Source: Candidatus Methylumidiphilus alinenensis
GTDB taxonomy: Bacteria; Pseudomonadota; Gammaproteobacteria; Methylococcales; Methylococcaceae
NCBI GenBank assembly: GCA_003242955.1
Contig: QJPH01000332.1
Coordinates: 1 to 48,959 of the forward strand
Reading direction: 5' to 3'
DNA: 48,959 nt
Positions 8,029 to 17,251 of the stretch are shown here, piece after piece (position 1 is the stretch's first letter; every line of letters begins with the position of its first letter). The translations under genes were made by a program, and so were the position numbers. The notes below the pieces were generated by a model. The model was not told the origin of the DNA. It worked only from the letters and a program-made list of their open reading frames with translations, and ran no database searches.

Positions 8029-9127
8029 ATGCAAGAACTCAATCCGCTTTACAATCAAATTAAAGACTTAAAGGACCGCCACGAAGGTCTTAGGGGGTAT
8101 CTTTGACTTTGAGGCTAAATATGAACGCTTGACCGAGGTACTCCGCGAACTTGAAGACCCAAAAATCTGGGACAGCCAGGAAAGGGCGCAAACCCTAGGT
8201 AAAGAACGCGGCCAATTGGAATTGGTGGTCAACAACCTCATTCGTTTGGAAAAAGGAATTGCCGATGCCGAGGAACTCTTGGCGATGGCTGTCGAGGAGG
8301 ATGACGAGGAGAGCGTGGATATGGTCGCGCACGATTTGGGTTCCTTCGAGAAGGACATCGCCGACATGGAATTCCGCCGTATGTTCTCGGGGGAAATGGA
8401 CCCAAGCAATGCCTTTCTCGACATCCAAGCCGGTGCTGGGGGCACGGAAGCGCAAGATTGGGCTGAAATGTTGCTGCGGATGTACTTGCGCTGGGGCGAG
8501 CGTCGAGGCTTCAAAACCGAATTAATGGAAGCCTCACCCGGTGACGTGGCCGGCATCAAGAGTGCGACGATAAAATTTGAGGGAGACTATGCCTTCGGTT
8601 GGCTGCGAACGGAAACCGGTGTCCACCGCTTGGTGAGAAAGTCGCCGTTCGACTCGGGCAACCGCCGCCACACCTCGTTTTCCTCCGTGTTTGTCTCCCC
8701 GGAAGTGGATGACGATGTGGATATTGAAATCAACCCGGCGGACTTGCGCACTGATGTATACCGAGCCAGCGGGGCTGGTGGTCAGCACGTCAACCGCACC
8801 GAATCGGCGGTGCGCATCACTCACAACCCCACCGGTATTGTCGTGCAATGCCAAAGCGACCGTTCCCAGCACAAGAACCGCTCTTCCGCGATGAAGCAGC
8901 TCAAGTCAAAACTCTATGAACTGGAGATGATGAATCGCATGGCGACCCAGCAGGCTTTGGAAGCGACGAAATCCGACGTAGGCTGGGGAAGTCAGATTCG
9001 TTCTTATGTACTCGACCAGTCGCGCATTAAAGACCTGCGCACCAATGTCGAAACCAGCAACCCGCAACCGGTGTTGGACGGCGATCTGGACATGTTCATC
9101 GAGGCGAGTTTGAAGAGTGGGCTATGA
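8029..9127 (+). CDS. prfB: Peptide chain release factor 2 (RF2), with programmed +1 frameshift
   Basis: RF2 reads UGA and UAA stop codons and triggers peptide release. The full product is 365 residues, the same length as E. coli RF2. The first 25 codons (8029-8103) end at an in-frame TGA (8104-8106); reading continues in the +1 frame from 8105 to 9127. The SPF recognition tripeptide (KSPFDSG) and the catalytic GGQ (GAGGQHVNR) are present. An annotation starting at 8129 would miss the N-terminus. There is no lysS downstream; instead a short ORF overlaps the stop. Confidence 0.97.
8089..8107 (+). promoter_or_regulatory. RF2 autoregulatory +1 frameshift site
   Basis: The sequence CTTAGGGGGTATCTTTGAC has an internal Shine-Dalgarno-like AGGGGG three bases before CTT, which slips to TTT, followed by the in-frame TGA and C. 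This is identical to the E. coli core. When RF2 is scarce the ribosome pauses at UGA and shifts +1, restoring RF2 synthesis (established mechanism). Confidence 0.97.
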
Positions 9128-9432
9128 CCAATATCAATGCATCCATTATCGACCAACGCTTATTGGGTATTCAGGAGGAAATCCGACAACAAGCTGAAAC
9201 CGATCTAGGGTTCAATTATCGTCGCAAGCGCATGGATAAAGCCACTACATCAAAGGATATTACGTCCGGGGCTGCGGCTGAGGCGATTCTAGCCGTATGG
9301 CGTTACTCTCCGCATCAAGCCAAGTTTATGACCCGTGAGCATTTTTTGCTCGTTCCCAAGCTCCCGCTTGGGAATGGTTTTTTTGAAGCTCCAGCTTCCC
9401 GAAGAACGACCAAGCAGGAGCTTGCAAGATAA
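9124..9432 (+). pseudogene. Truncated AIPR-like remnant read into a repeat
   Basis: The ATG overlaps the prfB stop (ATGA). The first ~75 residues look like real protein: the segments RKRMDKATTSKDI and AEAILAVWRYSPHQAKF resemble the C-terminal core of abortive-infection AIPR proteins, by memory and unverified. From about residue 76 the frame runs into the GTTCCCAAGC repeat (9352-9458); the translation VPKLPLGNGFFEAPA is repeat-encoded. I read this as a gene fragment cut by a repeat insertion. It could instead be an unrelated hypothetical gene. Confidence 0.4.
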
Positions 9433-9458
9433 GGGTTCCCAAGCCGGAGCTTGGGAAC
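9352..9458. repeat. GTTCCCAAGCTCCAGCTTGGGAAC-type double palindrome
   Basis: It starts with GTTCCCAAGCTCCCGCTTGG and ends with GTTCCCAAGC-CGGA-GCTTGGGAAC (9435-9458), with GAAGCTCCAGCTTCCCGA and CAAGCAGGAGCTTG between. The copy at 46779-46892 has the same arrangement of all four blocks. Confidence 0.8.
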
Positions 9459-9551
9459 CGGCCAATAGTAAATCCTGTTTATCCTGTCAATCCTGTCCTG
9501 TCTTTTTTCGGGAAGTTGTATTTAACCAAATCCTAAGGCGAGGTAAACCGT

Positions 9552-9992
9552 ATGGGAACGATTACATATGAAACCGATGTGATTGCTTGGGCACAGGAAC
9601 AAGTCCGGTTATTGCGAGCCGGTCAATTTGATGCCTTGGATATTGAACACATTGCAGACGAGATTGAAGACGTGGGCAAAAGCGAACAACGCGAATTGGA
9701 AAGCCGGATGGCGGTGTTATTGGCGCATTTGCTGAAATGGCAACATCAACCTGGGCGGCGTGGTTCAAGTTGGCAACGCACAATAAAAGAACAGCGTAAG
9801 GCCATTGCGAGGCGTATTACCAAAACGCCAAGCCTTAAATCGGATTTGTACGATGCCGAATGGTGGGAAGGCGTTTGGGGCGATGCGCTGATTAAAGCCG
9901 CCGACGAAACGGGGATTGATATTGGTCAGCTACCTAGCAGATGTCCTTGGTTGGATGAGCAAATTTTGTCCGCTGAATTTTACCCGGATTAA
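9552..9992 (+). CDS. DUF29 family protein
   Basis: This 146-residue protein belongs to DUF29: YETDVIAWAQEQ at the N-terminus, the acidic helix IEHIADEIEDVGKSEQRELE (about 36-55), LLKWQHQP with a following basic RKAIARRI, and DAEWWEGVWGDA near the C-terminus. Its biochemical role is unknown. A paralogue at 14835-15284 shares most of these blocks and is directly upstream of an ATPase/HNH pair. Here the gene stands alone between the AIPR-like remnant and a convergent deacetylase gene. The ATG at 9552 follows GGCGAGG. Confidence 0.85.
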   Translation: MGTITYETDVIAWAQEQVRLLRAGQFDALDIEHIADEIEDVGKSEQRELESRMAVLLAHLLKWQHQPGRRGSSWQRTIKEQRKAIARRITKTPSLKSDLYDAEWWEGVWGDALIKAADETGIDIGQLPSRCPWLDEQILSAEFYPD

Positions 9993-10002
9993 ACGGAAAA
10001 CC

Positions 10003-10932
10003 TTACTTAAACTCCATCAACTCCCGCACATGCGCCCCTACGCTTTCCCCCAAGGCTTCTAGGTTGTAACCCCCCTCCAAAGCCGAAACCAATTTTCCTC
10101 CGCAGTGTTTTTCTGCGAGGTTTAACAATTCACGGGTGATCCAGGCAAAATCGCCTTCGTCTAGCCTGAGTGCGCCGAGTGGATCGTTTTTGTGAGCATC
10201 AAAACCGGCGGAAACGAGGATCAATTCTGGCTTAAATTGGTCTATAACGGGTAGGATTTTGCCATTCATGGCGGCGCGAAACTCAGTCCCGCCGCTGCCT
10301 GCCGACAAGGGGGCGTTGAAGATGTTGCCCACTCCGGTTTCTTTTGCCGAACCGGTTCCAGGATACCAATGGTCTTGATGTGTGGATGCATAGAGCACAT
10401 CCCTATTGTCGGCAAAAATGTGTTGGGTGCCGTTGCCATGATGAACATCGAAATCAATGATGGCAACTCGGTGGATGCCGTGCCACTGTCTGGCGTGTTC
10501 GGCGGCGATGGCAATATTATTGAATAGGCAGAATCCCATGGCATGTCCTGCTTCGGCGTGATGTCCCGGTGGGCGGACACCGCAAAAGGCGTTTTGGGCA
10601 TGACCCGCAAACACCGCATCCACTGCTGCGCAGACCGCGCCTACGGCACGGATGGCTGCTTCCCCTGAACCGGGTGAGACTGGCGTGTCAGGGTCTAGGT
10701 AATGGATTCCATACTCGGGTATGGAATCCAATACATTATTCGCGTGAGCCTCGGTGTGGACCCGCAAAACCTGCCCGATTTCGGCGCGGGGCGCTTCCTT
10801 TTTGAGCAAATCGGCGAATTCTGAACGATTCAGTACCGTGTCGATAGCACGCAATCGCAGGGCATTCTCGGGATGGCCTGGACCGGTGTCGTGGGTTAGG
10901 AAGCTAGGATGGGTGTAGTAGAACGTGGTCAT
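10003..10932 (-). CDS. Histone deacetylase-family (AcuC/HdaH-like) amidohydrolase
   Basis: The 309-residue zinc amidohydrolase has all family boxes: RPPGHHAEAGH (tandem His), IDFDVHHGNGTQ (zinc ligands D and H), VSAGFDAHKNDPLG (zinc Asp) and ALEGGYN. Bacterial members remove acyl groups from acetylated lysine (AcuC) or from acetyl-polyamines; which applies here cannot be told. It is transcribed away from the aspartic protease gene and ends close to the convergent DUF29 gene. The 138-bp divergent gap at 10933-11070 should hold promoters for both sides. Confidence 0.92.
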   Translation of the reverse strand: MTTFYYTHPSFLTHDTGPGHPENALRLRAIDTVLNRSEFADLLKKEAPRAEIGQVLRVHTEAHANNVLDSIPEYGIHYLDPDTPVSPGSGEAAIRAVGAVCAAVDAVFAGHAQNAFCGVRPPGHHAEAGHAMGFCLFNNIAIAAEHARQWHGIHRVAIIDFDVHHGNGTQHIFADNRDVLYASTHQDHWYPGTGSAKETGVGNIFNAPLSAGSGGTEFRAAMNGKILPVIDQFKPELILVSAGFDAHKNDPLGALRLDEGDFAWITRELLNLAEKHCGGKLVSALEGGYNLEALGESVGAHVRELMEFK

Positions 10933-11070
10933 GGCGTGTTTAGTGCTTTATAATTAACAAAATTCATGGAAACGCAAATTAAGGGTATTTTGCGCAAGTG
11001 CGGCAAAAAAAGCCATGGACTTTATTTTTTAAACATGAAAATGACGCTGTAACGCAGGGGATTTAGTGCG

Positions 11071-11451
11071 ATGTGTACTATTTACAACAATATTAGACTC
11101 GCCAACCCCTATTTTCCAGAGCAGGACGAGATAAACGTCGAAGCACTAGTGGACACTGGAGCGACTCATCTTTGCATACCCGAGCATATCGCCTTGCAAT
11201 TGAGGCTGACTGCGTTGAAAGAGCGTGAGGTGGTTACTGCGAACGGCTCACACCGACTGGTCAAATACGCGGGTCCGGTGCGAGTTTCGATGTTGGGTCG
11301 GGATTGTTTTGTAGGGGCTTTGGTGATGGGTGACCAAGTATTGTTGGGTGCCATCCCGATGGAGGACATGGATTTGGTGGTTTCACCGAGAGAGCAGCGT
11401 ATCACGGTCAATCCATCGGCACCAAACATACCAATGGCAATGGCAAAATAA
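11071..11451 (+). CDS. Clan AA (retropepsin-like) aspartic protease-fold protein
   Basis: The 126-residue protein has the single-domain retropepsin pattern: ALVDTGATHLCIP around residues 27-39 with the catalytic Asp-Thr-Gly, then VLLGAIPMEDMDLVV near residue 90, where the family usually has LLGxxFL. Such proteins act as dimers. They are frequent in methanotrophs and cyanobacteria, and their substrates are mostly unknown. AGGGG about 10 nt upstream supports the ATG. An ACGCTGTAA motif (11044-11052) like the end of the TACAGCG repeats lies in the leader. Confidence 0.75.
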   Translation: MCTIYNNIRLANPYFPEQDEINVEALVDTGATHLCIPEHIALQLRLTALKEREVVTANGSHRLVKYAGPVRVSMLGRDCFVGALVMGDQVLLGAIPMEDMDLVVSPREQRITVNPSAPNIPMAMAK

Positions 11452-11633
11452 GGAAATTAAAGAAGTGGAAACTATATTTGCCGCCAGCTATAAAAATAAG
11501 TCGCTGTTTCAAGTGTCTTTAGAAAAGACTGTGTAATTAATCAACTAAATTGTTGTGTAAGGCATCGCTTGATTCCTGCTGAAATTGGAATGCAAAGCGT
11601 CATTATATCTTTCACTGTTACCATGAGACTGAC

Positions 11634-14210
11634 ATGCTAGACGAATACCGCAAACAAGCTGCTGAACGGGCGGCGGAAGGACTGGTCCCCAAGCCTTTGA
11701 GTGCCGAGCAGGCTGCGGCCTTGGTGGATTTGATCAAAAAACCTCCAGAGGGTGAGGAAGACTTCCTGCTGGGATTGCTGGCTGATCGCATTCCTGCGGG
11801 TGTCGATGAAGCCGCCTATGTCAAGGCAGCATTTCTCGCAGCCATTGCAAAATGCGAAGCAAAATCAGAAATTCTTTCGCCTGAGAGGGCGACCGAATTA
11901 TTGGGGACTATGCTAGGCGGTTATAACGTGCAGCCATTGATTGCATTGCTAGATGACGAAAAACTCGCCCCTATCGCAGCCAAGGGGCTGTCGCACACTT
12001 TGTTGATGTTCGACGCTTTCCACGATGTGCAAGAAAAAGCCGAAGCTGGCAATCGCCATGCGCAAGCGGTGTTAAATTCTTGGGCCGAGGCAGAGTGGTT
12101 TACCAGCCGCCAGCCTCTGCCGGAAAAACTCACTGTCACCGTGTTCAAAGTCGTCGGCGAAACCAATACCGACGACCTTTCCCCCGCCCAGGATGCTTGG
12201 TCACGCCCGGACATACCACTACATGCCAAGTCGATGCTGAAAGTGCCGCGTGAAGGCATCCACAACGCCGAGGCACAGATTGAGGAGCTTAAGGCCAAGG
12301 GTTTCCCCGTGGCCTATGTGGGCGATGTCGTGGGTACGGGTTCGTCGCGCAAGTCTGCCACCAACTCGGTATTATGGTTTACCGGGGACGATATTCCGCA
12401 TGTCCCCAACAAACGTGCAGGCGGAGTCTGCATTGGCGGCAAAATAGCCCCCATCTTTTTCAACACCATGGAAGACTCAGGAGCCTTGCCCATCGAGTGC
12501 GACGTGACCGTGCTGAATATGGGCGATGTGATCGACATTCACTCTTATGAGGGAGTCATTCGCAACCATGAGTCGGGTTCTGAATTATGCCGGTTTGAAT
12601 TGAAGACTGATATCATTCTCGACGAGGTGCGGGCCGGTGGGCGCATTCCGCTCATCATAGGCCGTGCGCTGACTGACCGTGCTCGCAAAGCCTTGGGGCT
12701 GTCCGCTTCCACAGTGTTTCTTCGTGCCCAGGCTAAGACTGACTCCGGCAAAGGTTACACCTTGGCACAAAAAATGGTCGGCAAAGCCTGCGGGGTGGCA
12801 GGTGTGCGACCGGGAACCTATTGCGAACCCCATATGACCACGGTAGGCTCGCAAGACACCACCGGGCCTATGACCCGGGACGAATTGAAGGACTTGGCCT
12901 GTCTGGGGTTTTCAGCCGATTTGGTGTTGCAGTCTTTCTGCCACACGGCGGCCTACCCGAAGCCGGTGGATGTGCAGACCCACCACACCTTACCCGATTT
13001 CATCATGAACCGGGGCGGCGTTTCCCTGCGACCCGGCGACGGCATCATTCACTCTTGGCTAAACCGCATGTTATTGCCCGATACGGTCGGCACGGGAGGC
13101 GATTCGCATACCCGTTTCCCGATTGGCATTTCATTTCCGGCTGGTTCGGGCTTGGTGGCTTTTGCCGCAGCCACAGGCGTGATGCCTTTGGATATGCCGG
13201 AATCGGTGCTGGTGCGCTTTAAGGGCAATATGCAACCGGGCATCACATTGCGGGATTTGGTCCATGCAATTCCCTATGTGGCACTGCAAAGAGGGTTATT
13301 GACCGTCGAGAAGAAGGGCAAGAAAAATGTCTTTTCGGGTCGGATTTTGGAAATCGAAGGATTGCCCAACTTGAGGATCGAACAAGCGTTTGAATTGGCT
13401 GATGCCTCTGCCGAGCGCTCGGCGGCAGGGTGTACCGTCAAACTGAACCCTGAACCCATCATCGAATACCTTCGCTCTAACGTGACGCTATTGCGTTGGA
13501 TGAGCGAGAAAGGCTATGGCAATGTGCGTACACTGCAACGGCGCTTCAAAGCCATGGAGGACTGGCTGGCCAACCCGGTTCTTCTTGAGGCTGACAGGGA
13601 TGCGGAATACGCCGAGGTTGTAGAAATTGACTTGGATCAGATTACCGAGCCGTTGCTGTGCTGCCCCAATGACCCGGACGACGTAAAATCACTGTCCGAA
13701 GTGGCGAATACCCCTATTGATGAAGTTTTCTTAGGTTCTTGCATGACCAACATTGGCCATTTCCGTGCGGCAGGACATTTGCTAGAGAAGTTTGGCAAGC
13801 AGACTCCAGGTCGGCTGTGGATCGCCCCTCCCACCAAGATGGACGAGGCGCAATTGAAAGAAGAAGGGTTTTACGGTTCCTATGGGAAAGCCGGGGCAAG
13901 GACGGAAATGCCCGGCTGTTCCCTCTGCATGGGCAATCAGGCGCGGGTGGCAGACAATGCCACGGTGGTTTCGACTTCCACACGCAATTTCCCGAATCGG
14001 TTGGGAAAAGATGCACAGGTGTTTCTGTCTTCCGCCGAATTGGCTTCAGTGTGCGCCATTTTAGGCCGAATACCCAGCGCCCAAGAGTACATGAGTTACA
14101 TGGTTGAGATTGATGCCAAGGCGAAGGAGACTTACCGCTATCTCAATTTCGACCAATTGCCCGAGTTCGCCAGTAAGGCGGGGCAGACGGAGGTGGATGA
14201 GTTTGCTTGA
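11634..14210 (+). CDS. acnB: Bifunctional aconitate hydratase 2 / 2-methylisocitrate dehydratase AcnB
   Basis: AcnB interconverts citrate and isocitrate in the TCA cycle through a [4Fe-4S] cluster; in E. coli it also binds its own mRNA when the cluster is lost. The length of 858 residues is normal for AcnB, which is permuted with an N-terminal HEAT-like region and an early swivel domain ([30 protein letters not shown]). Cluster cysteines are in [15 protein letters not shown] and PGCSLCMGN. It starts at ATG 11634 and is monocistronic as far as can be seen. The 3' side is followed by a CCGTCAT-type palindrome that may end transcription. Confidence 0.97.
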   Translation: MLDEYRKQAAERAAEGLVPKPLSAEQAAALVDLIKKPPEGEEDFLLGLLADRIPAGVDEAAYVKAAFLAAIAKCEAKSEILSPERATELLGTMLGGYNVQPLIALLDDEKLAPIAAKGLSHTLLMFDAFHDVQEKAEAGNRHAQAVLNSWAEAEWFTSRQPLPEKLTVTVFKVVGETNTDDLSPAQDAWSRPDIPLHAKSMLKVPREGIHNAEAQIEELKAKGFPVAYVGDVVGTGSSRKSATNSVLWFTGDDIPHVPNKRAGGVCIGGKIAPIFFNTMEDSGALPIECDVTVLNMGDVIDIHSYEGVIRNHESGSELCRFELKTDIILDEVRAGGRIPLIIGRALTDRARKALGLSASTVFLRAQAKTDSGKGYTLAQKMVGKACGVAGVRPGTYCEPHMTTVGSQDTTGPMTRDELKDLACLGFSADLVLQSFCHTAAYPKPVDVQTHHTLPDFIMNRGGVSLRPGDGIIHSWLNRMLLPDTVGTGGDSHTRFPIGISFPAGSGLVAFAAATGVMPLDMPESVLVRFKGNMQPGITLRDLVHAIPYVALQRGLLTVEKKGKKNVFSGRILEIEGLPNLRIEQAFELADASAERSAAGCTVKLNPEPIIEYLRSNVTLLRWMSEKGYGNVRTLQRRFKAMEDWLANPVLLEADRDAEYAEVVEIDLDQITEPLLCCPNDPDDVKSLSEVANTPIDEVFLGSCMTNIGHFRAAGHLLEKFGKQTPGRLWIAPPTKMDEAQLKEEGFYGSYGKAGARTEMPGCSLCMGNQARVADNATVVSTSTRNFPNRLGKDAQVFLSSAELASVCAILGRIPSAQEYMSYMVEIDAKAKETYRYLNFDQLPEFASKAGQTEVDEFA

Positions 14211-14249
14211 TTCTAGGTGCGGGGTGTTTCCGCCAATACTGTTGACATA

Positions 14250-14352
14250 GCCGTCATACCGGCAGGGATTGCCGGTATCCAGAACACAGGGAGGTGAATC
14301 TAGGCCGCCCTCCATGGCAACTGGGTTCCGGCAATCCCTGCCGGAACGACGA
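14250..14352. repeat. Palindrome of the CCGTCAT-CCGGCAGGGAT family
   Basis: The left arm GCCGTCATACCGGCAGGGAT pairs with ATCCCTGCCGGAACGACG-like sequence at the right, with an inner CCGGTATCCAGAA facing TTCCGG. It lies just after acnB and fills part of the 360-bp gap before the Phd-like gene. The rest of that gap (14353-14570) shows no gene that I recognise. Confidence 0.65.
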
Positions 14353-14570
14353 TGGAACAACTAATTCAACAGAATAGGGGATTTTTCCCGCCCCGGTTTG
14401 GGTTGGTTTAAATCAATGATGTCAATGGCAATATTCACCAAAATGTACGGTAATAGTTGATGGAATACTGATTGACATTGGTGTAAAAAATAGGTTCCCA
14501 GTAGATGGGTTTTCCAGGCAAAGAACCTGTGAAAATATGAACGTAACATTTGGATATAGAGAGAACTGCC

Positions 14571-14750
14571 ATGAAAATAATATCCGAAAACACGCTGAAA
14601 GACCGCATGTGTGATTATTTCCGCGAAATCGAGGCCACTGGCGAAGAGTTGCAAGTCACCAAAGATGGGCTGCTAGTGCTCAAGATCATTTCTTACCATC
14701 GCTACTTTGGCGAGGTTGAACTACATTCGGAGGATCATGGCAAGGGCTGA
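14571..14750 (+). CDS. Phd/YefM-like antitoxin, apparently truncated and orphan
   Basis: The 59-residue ORF begins MKIISENTLKDRM, continues YFREIEATGEELQVTKDG and reaches LLVLKIISYH, which is the N-terminal DNA-binding half of prevent-host-death antitoxins. After that the usual toxin-binding C-terminus (about 20 more residues in this group) is replaced by a short unrelated tail. No VapC/PIN or Doc/YoeB toxin follows; the next gene is DUF29. The ATG at 14571 is preferred to 14550 because a purine-rich GAGAGA lies just upstream. It is probably a relic of a toxin-antitoxin module lost when the defence cassette arrived (inference). Confidence 0.6.
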   Translation: MKIISENTLKDRMCDYFREIEATGEELQVTKDGLLVLKIISYHRYFGEVELHSEDHGKG

Positions 14751-14834
14751 TAGTGTGATCATATTGGTCATTGAACATTTGAAACCAACCGTCAATATGA
14801 AGAATCTAGCTTACGATCATTTGAAGGCAATGAA

Positions 14835-15284
14835 ATGAGTGCCAATTTGCATAGCTACGATAGCGACGTGATCGCTTGGGCTAACGAACAGGCAAGGCTA
14901 CTCCGTGAGGGTCAATTCTCCAAACTGGACATAGAACACATTGCCGAGGAAATCGAAGACGTGGGCAAGAGTGAACAACGTGAATTGGCAAACCGCCTAG
15001 TGAAACTGCTTTCCCATTTGCTCAAGTGGCAGTTTCAGCCAAGCCGAAAGGGCAGTAGTTGGGAAATCACCATCCGCAACCAACGGCGGGCGATACAATT
15101 GCACCTGAAACAAGTGCCAAGTCTTAAGGCAAAGTTGAATGATGCCGAATGGTGGGAAGTGGTTTGGGGCGACGCTGTCGCCCTAGCGTCAAAGGAAACC
15201 GGGCTGAAAGAGTTCCCGGAAATCTGCCCTTGGGCCTTCGAGCAAATCATGGATACGGGTTTTTGGCCTTCCCCCTCAATATAA
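14835..15284 (+). CDS. DUF29 family protein heading an ATPase-HNH cassette
   Basis: The 149-residue DUF29 protein is a paralogue of the one at 9552-9992. They share SDVIAWANEQARLLREGQ-like starts, the IEHIAEEIEDVGKSEQREL helix, LLKWQFQP and NDAEWWEVVWGDA. It ends 6 nt before the ATPase start, so it is probably translated from the same mRNA as the ATPase and nuclease. DUF29 has no proven activity. Here it could be an accessory or regulator of the defence pair, or simply a neighbour. Confidence 0.88.
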   Translation: MSANLHSYDSDVIAWANEQARLLREGQFSKLDIEHIAEEIEDVGKSEQRELANRLVKLLSHLLKWQFQPSRKGSSWEITIRNQRRAIQLHLKQVPSLKAKLNDAEWWEVVWGDAVALASKETGLKEFPEICPWAFEQIMDTGFWPSPSI

Positions 15285-15290
15285 AATACA

Positions 15291-16607
15291 ATGCTGAGAA
15301 GCCTCACCATCAAGAATGTCGGGCCTGCACCCGAATTGAACCTAGAGCTTGGCGAACGCCTTAATATCATTACGGGCGACAATGGACTTGGCAAGAGCTT
15401 TCTGCTCGATATTGCCTGGTGGGCGCTAACCCGACGCTGGCCCGCCGAACTAAATCCCAACCTCACCTCTGGATACATGGCCCGCCCTAAACCGGGTGCA
15501 GAAGCTAGTATTAACTTTGCTTTTACCGGCAAAGTCCAAAAGACAGAATCATACGAAAGCACTTTTAACCATGCGGAACAAGCATGGACAGGTCCGGCAG
15601 GTCGTCCGTCCAATCCGGGCTTAGTGTTGTATGCCCAAGTGGATGGCAGCTTTGCCGTGTGGGACCCGGCACGGAATGGTTGGAAGAAACAGGGAAATAT
15701 TGACGTGCAGGAACGCCAGCCAGCTTATGTTTTCAGCCCTAAACAGGTATGGGATGGTTTGCAGGGGGAAAAAGGGGAATGGCTGTGCAATGGTTTGATA
15801 CGTGACTGGGCTTCATGGCAAAGAGAAAACAGTTCAAACTTTGGGTTATTGAAAACAATAATTAAGGCTTTGTCTCCTTCAAATGAATTAATTGGAATTG
15901 GTTATCTGACAAGAGTTAGTATAAGCGATGTACGAGATATTCCAACGTTGAAAATGCCTAATGGCGAAGAAGTCCCTGTTATTTATGCATCAGCCGGCGT
16001 TCGTAGGATTATTGCGTTAGCTTATTTGTTGGTATGGGTATGGAAAGAACATATGCTGGCTTGCTCACTGTTGGGCATCAATGTTTCTAATCAAGTCATT
16101 TTTCTTGTGGACGAAATCGAGACCCATCTCCATCCGAGTTGGCAACGTTCAGTGCTTATTCCCTTATTCATAGTAGTCACTACCATAATAGAAGGATTGT
16201 ATATTTCTCATTCTAAATCCGCCCAAGTGCAAGTAATCACAACTACCCATTCTCCCTTGGTTATGGCCTCAGTAGAGTCAAAATTTGATTCGTCCTTGGA
16301 TGCTTGGTTTGATTTAGATTTAGTGACTAATGGCGAAAAATCCAAAATAGAATTGACCCGCCGAATATGGCAACGCCATGGCGATGTGTCAAATTGGCTG
16401 ATGAGCGAGGCTTTCGATCTTAAAAGTGGACGGTCCCTTGATGCTGAACAGACTTTGGAAGAAGCCTCGAATGCGATGGTCAACCCACAATTTGGCAAAG
16501 CAGAGGCTCAGGCATTACATAAGAAACTGGCTGGTGTTCTTGGCGACACCGACCCGTTTTGGATCAATTGGCGATATGTGGCAGAAAAAAAAGGCTGGCT
16601 GGAATGA
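15291..16607 (+). CDS. AAA/OLD-like ATPase of a second Septu-type pair
   Basis: The 438-residue ATPase has Walker A ITGDNGLGKSFL (about residues 27-38), Walker B IFLVDEIETHLHP (about 270-282) and a TTTHSPLV switch near 316, with a RecF/PtuA-like layout. It differs from the 4895-6274 ATPase in most of its sequence. The stop overlaps the nuclease ATG (ATGA), and DUF29 ends 6 nt upstream. The gene should sense and gate the nuclease in phage defence, as PtuA does (inference from architecture). The central part (about 15840-16330) is more AT-rich than the flanking acnB. Confidence 0.78.
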   Translation: MLRSLTIKNVGPAPELNLELGERLNIITGDNGLGKSFLLDIAWWALTRRWPAELNPNLTSGYMARPKPGAEASINFAFTGKVQKTESYESTFNHAEQAWTGPAGRPSNPGLVLYAQVDGSFAVWDPARNGWKKQGNIDVQERQPAYVFSPKQVWDGLQGEKGEWLCNGLIRDWASWQRENSSNFGLLKTIIKALSPSNELIGIGYLTRVSISDVRDIPTLKMPNGEEVPVIYASAGVRRIIALAYLLVWVWKEHMLACSLLGINVSNQVIFLVDEIETHLHPSWQRSVLIPLFIVVTTIIEGLYISHSKSAQVQVITTTHSPLVMASVESKFDSSLDAWFDLDLVTNGEKSKIELTRRIWQRHGDVSNWLMSEAFDLKSGRSLDAEQTLEEASNAMVNPQFGKAEAQALHKKLAGVLGDTDPFWINWRYVAEKKGWLE

Positions 16608-17215
16608 TTCCTATCCAACCGCAACCCGAGCCGACTAGCTTTGATAAAAAAGTAAGGCAGCCAGGGCAGGCTTGGTTACAAAGAAATGGTTTTCCCAATA
16701 ACCAGCCTTTACCCGATAAGACTGAACCCAGAGCCTTTTGGAGAGACTGTCTCGATGAACTGCATCAAGAGTATGGCGGCGTTTGCGCCTATTTGGCAAT
16801 TTATATTGAAAGGGCGACAGGTGCGGCATCGGCGGATCATTTTGTCGCCAAATCCACTAGCGAAGCCTATTTGGTTTATGAATGGAGCAATTATCGTCTA
16901 GCTTGCTTGGCGATGAATGCAAGGAAATGGGCTTTCGATGATGTCCTTGATCCATTTGACTTGCCTGAAAACGTGTTTCAGCTTAATTTGATTACAGGCT
17001 TTATTTATGTCAATCAGAATCTCGAAATGCAGGATAGAAAACTTTTTGACGATGCCGAAACAACAATTCGCAGGCTGAAATTGGATAATGGGATAAACAA
17101 CGAAGCTCGAAGAAAACATTTCTGTGATTATGTGCGAAAGGAAATATCCGCACCCTTCCTAAAGAGAACCTCACCTTTTGTTTGGCACGAGGCACAACGG
17201 CAAGGTTTGTTGTGA
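16604..17215 (+). CDS. HNH-fold nuclease of the second Septu-type pair
   Basis: Starting at ATG 16604, which overlaps the ATPase stop, the protein has 203 residues. The HNH core is SADHFVAKS (about 75-83), NYRLACLAMNARK (about 95-107) and DVLDPFDLPE, a layout seen in nucleases that follow AAA ATPases. Near residue 63 the sequence is CAYLAIY, where relatives usually have a CxxxC zinc pair. The structural zinc site therefore looks reduced, and activity may be altered. It ends 36 nt before the DUF455 start. Confidence 0.7.
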   Translation: MIPIQPQPEPTSFDKKVRQPGQAWLQRNGFPNNQPLPDKTEPRAFWRDCLDELHQEYGGVCAYLAIYIERATGAASADHFVAKSTSEAYLVYEWSNYRLACLAMNARKWAFDDVLDPFDLPENVFQLNLITGFIYVNQNLEMQDRKLFDDAETTIRRLKLDNGINNEARRKHFCDYVRKEISAPFLKRTSPFVWHEAQRQGLL

Positions 17216-17251
17216 GTTTTTTTTTCAACTCTCGAAACTGAAAACCCTGTA

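Noticed and set aside
8029-8106. A short 25-codon ORF with an early TGA, suggesting a broken prfB
   Set aside because: The sequence around the TGA is the exact programmed +1 frameshift site of RF2, so the gene is intact.
14754-14837. A 27-codon GTG ORF after the Phd-like gene, considered as a toxin fragment
   Set aside because: It is too short and has no PIN, Doc or RelE-like motif.
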